From Candidatus Dormiibacterota bacterium (GTDB lineage Bacteria; Chloroflexota; Dormibacteria; UBA8260), in contig CATPBU010000069.1 in NCBI GenBank assembly GCA_955652455.1, positions 1 through 7,256 of the forward strand: a DNA stretch of 7,256 nucleotides, given 5' to 3'. Both the position numbers and the translations under genes were made by a program. This document shows positions 6,005 through 7,256 of the stretch, piece after piece. Every line of letters begins with the position of its first letter. Within the stretch, counting starts at the first letter, position 1. The notes under the pieces are model-generated. The model was not told the DNA's origin. It was given only the letters and a program-made list of their open reading frames with translations, and made no database searches.

Positions 6005-6035
6005 GTGGTCGCTCACCTCGCAACCTATTACACGG
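6005..6035 (-). promoter_or_regulatory. candidate ECF promoter, copy B (before sigma gene, autoregulation)
   Basis: The minus strand reads CCGTGTAATAGGTTGCG (6035-6019), six variable bases (AGGTGA), then GCGACCAC (6012-6005), two variable bases and TATG. It matches copy A at 25 of 25 positions in the two blocks. Lying directly at the 5' end of an ECF gene, it is where an autoregulated promoter is expected. The second block overlaps the first codons if the GTG 6016 start is used, which favours a start at 6001 or 5995. Confidence 0.65.
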
Positions 6036-6047
6036 CCGCGGATCCCT

Positions 6048-6074
6048 GCGCCGGTCCAAGGCCGCGACCGGCGC
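6048..6074 (-). terminator. GC-rich hairpin after the ACC deaminase gene
   Basis: A perfect 9-base inverted repeat (GCGCCGGTC / GACCGGCGC) with a 9-base loop begins 12 bases after the acdS stop. There is no T run after it, so it is not a classical intrinsic terminator, but such bare hairpins are common at gene ends in high-GC actinobacteria. It would separate the deaminase transcript from the sigma gene's own promoter 12 bases further on. Confidence 0.5.
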
Positions 6075-6086
6075 CGCTACCCTCCC

Positions 6087-7091
6087 TCAGAAGAGGGAGC
6101 TGTACCCGTTCAGGGCGGGCTGGCCGCCCAAATGGGCGTAGAGCACCCGCGAACCGCGCTCGATCTCTCTGTTGGTGATCATGTCGATCAGGCCCGCCAG
6201 CGACTTGCCCTCGTAGACGGGGTCGGTGATCATCCCTTCCAGGCGCGCACCCAGCTTGATGGCCCCCACGGTCCGATCGTCAGCGAGCCCGTAGGTGCCG
6301 GCGTGGTAGCGCGTGTCGAGGATGATCTCGTCGGTTCGCAGCGCACGGCCGATGTCGATCAGCTCGGCAGTGTTGCGGGCAATTCGAGTTATCTGGTCGA
6401 GCGTCGCCTCGGGCTTTGCCGAGGCGTCGATGCCGATCACCCGCCTGGAGCGCTCCTGAGCGGCGAATCCGGCGACCATCCCGGCCTGGGTGCTGCCGGT
6501 GACGGCGCACACGATGATGGTGTCGAAGAAGACCCCGAGCTCACGCTCCTGCTGTTCCACCTCCTGCGCCCATTGGGCGAAGCCGAGACCGCCGAGCCGG
6601 TGGTCAGACGCGCCGGCTGGTATGGGATACGGCTTGCCTCCTGAAGCCTCAACATCGGCAAGCGCGTTCTCCCAACTAGCCTTGAAGCCGATGCCGAACC
6701 CCTCATCGACAAGCCTGACGTCAGCACCCAGGATCCGGCTCAGTAGGATATTGCCGACCCTGTCGTAAACAGGGTCCGACCACTCGACCCAGCTCTCCTG
6801 GACCAGGACACACTTCATGCCCAGCAAGGCCGCCACCGCGGCGACCTGGCGGGTGTGGTTGGACTGGATGCCCCCGATGGAGACCAGGGTGTCGCAGCCC
6901 TGTGCGATGGCGTCGGCAGCCAGGTACTCGAGCTTCCTGGTCTTGTTCCCGCCGAAGGCCAGGCCGCTGTTGCAGTCCTCGCGCTTGGCCCAGATCTCCG
7001 CACCCCCAAGGTGCTTTGTCAGCCGCTCCAACCGGTGAACAGGAGAGGGACCGAAGAGCAACGGGTGGCGGGGGAAAGTGTCGAGCTTCAT
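6087..7091 (-). CDS. acdS: 1-aminocyclopropane-1-carboxylate (ACC) deaminase
   Basis: This PLP enzyme converts ACC, the plant ethylene precursor, to 2-oxobutanoate and ammonia in the cytoplasm. The 334 residues align end to end, from memory, with characterised Pseudomonas ACC deaminase. Shared blocks include [20 protein letters not shown] (35-54), [20 protein letters not shown] (71-90), [10 protein letters not shown] (197-206) and VYEGKS (292-297). The PLP lysine is Lys50 and the catalytic serine Ser77. Tyr293, Glu294 and Leu321 (HLGG) occupy the positions that distinguish ACC deaminase from the related D-cysteine desulfhydrase, so ACC is the likely substrate. The position of the reactive but non-essential Cys of the Pseudomonas enzyme is Ala161. 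The ATG at 7091 has AGAGGG eight bases upstream. The gene follows a partial upstream gene by 12 bases, so they probably share a transcript. No adjacent LRP-type regulator is seen. Confidence 0.95.
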   Translation of the reverse strand: MKLDTFPRHPLLFGPSPVHRLERLTKHLGGAEIWAKREDCNSGLAFGGNKTRKLEYLAADAIAQGCDTLVSIGGIQSNHTRQVAAVAALLGMKCVLVQESWVEWSDPVYDRVGNILLSRILGADVRLVDEGFGIGFKASWENALADVEASGGKPYPIPAGASDHRLGGLGFAQWAQEVEQQERELGVFFDTIIVCAVTGSTQAGMVAGFAAQERSRRVIGIDASAKPEATLDQITRIARNTAELIDIGRALRTDEIILDTRYHAGTYGLADDRTVGAIKLGARLEGMITDPVYEGKSLAGLIDMITNREIERGSRVLYAHLGGQPALNGYSSLF

Positions 7092-7099
7092 AACGCCGT

Positions 7100-7105
7100 C
7101 CCTCT
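7100..7105 (-). promoter_or_regulatory. Shine-Dalgarno AGAGGG for acdS, overlapping upstream stop
   Basis: The minus strand reads AGAGGG, eight bases, then ATG 7091-7089. Its first bases are part of the TAG stop of the upstream gene, which supports co-transcription of the pair. Confidence 0.65.
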
Positions 7106-7256
7106 ACTCCTCAATCGCCCCGCCGATCCGCCGCAGATGCCGCCGGAAGGTGTACGACGGATCGGCGCCGCGCCGCGCCACGTAGTCGTCAAAGGCGGTC
7201 TGCTCGCGCAGCGTTTCACCGGCTCGAATCCTCCGCGCCTGTTCGCGCTCGGTCTG
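7104..7256 (-). CDS. C-terminal 50 residues of a gene upstream of acdS, RraA/aldolase-like
   Basis: An open minus-strand frame enters from the right edge and stops at TAG 7106-7104, giving 50 residues: QTEREQARRIRAGETLREQT, then a FDDYVARRG segment, DPSYTFRRHLRRIGGAIEE at the end. The Arg/Glu-rich helical start and the TFRRHLR..GGAIEE ending recall the C-terminal extension of proteins annotated as RraA-family or HMG/oxaloacetate-type aldolases. This identification is from memory of similar tails, without any catalytic domain in view. It sits 12 bases before acdS on the same strand. If correct, the pair could belong to a small catabolic operon handling 2-oxo acids. Confidence 0.6.
   Translation of the reverse strand, partial: QTEREQARRIRAGETLREQTAFDDYVARRGADPSYTFRRHLRRIGGAIEE

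Noticed and set aside
4268..6035. The two copies of the element as ends of a mobile element or recombination direct repeats
   Set aside because: No transposase or integrase lies between them, the blocks are split by a variable spacer, and both sit at 5' ends of genes in the same orientation.
5751..6644. Long plus-strand open frame of 297 codons
   Set aside because: It is antisense to the sigma factor and ACC deaminase genes, whose motifs are unmistakable; long antisense frames are expected in GC-rich coding DNA.

Overview
This is a GC-rich bacterial window, most likely from a soil actinobacterium. The reasons are strong G/C third-position bias, Ala/Arg/Gly-rich proteins, stop-start overlaps between genes and a GTG start. 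The taxon cannot be fixed from the sequence alone. The layout is simple: everything from 1 to 3889 is read on the plus strand, everything from 3940 to 7256 on the minus strand, and the two blocks converge in a 50-base gap.

Plus-strand block. A Pro/Ala/Thr-rich C-terminal tail of an unidentified protein (ends at 142) is followed by an ApbE-type FAD:protein FMN transferase, a five-helix ferric-reductase-like haem membrane protein, a NuoF/SLBB-type flavin iron-sulfur protein and a small CxxHxxC ferredoxin. Each stop codon overlaps the next start by 1 or 4 bases, so this is one translationally coupled operon. The gene set fits a chain that carries electrons from NAD(P)H or ferredoxin through a membrane cytochrome to a covalently flavinylated protein outside the membrane. 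The acceptor is probably encoded upstream and is not visible here. A class I glutamine amidotransferase overlaps the ferredoxin by 29 bases.

Minus-strand block, read from high to low coordinates. The block opens with a partial gene whose last 50 residues resemble the C-terminus of RraA/aldolase-type proteins. Twelve bases later comes a very well conserved 1-aminocyclopropane-1-carboxylate (ACC) deaminase, followed by a GC-rich hairpin. Then come an ECF-type RNA polymerase sigma factor, an overlapping single-pass membrane protein with an extracytoplasmic six-bladed PD40 beta-propeller, and a 77-residue single-pass membrane protein of unknown function.

The most interesting signal is a two-block element present twice: immediately in front of the sigma gene (6005-6035) and immediately after the propeller gene, in front of the small membrane gene (4268-4298). 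Both copies read CCGTGTAATAGGTTGCG, then 6 variable bases, then GCGACCAC. The spacing is identical and both face the same way. This is what a -35/-10 pair of an autoregulated ECF promoter looks like. It ties sigma factor, propeller protein and small membrane protein into one candidate cell-envelope signalling unit. No RNA gene, CRISPR array, insertion sequence or attachment site was recognised.
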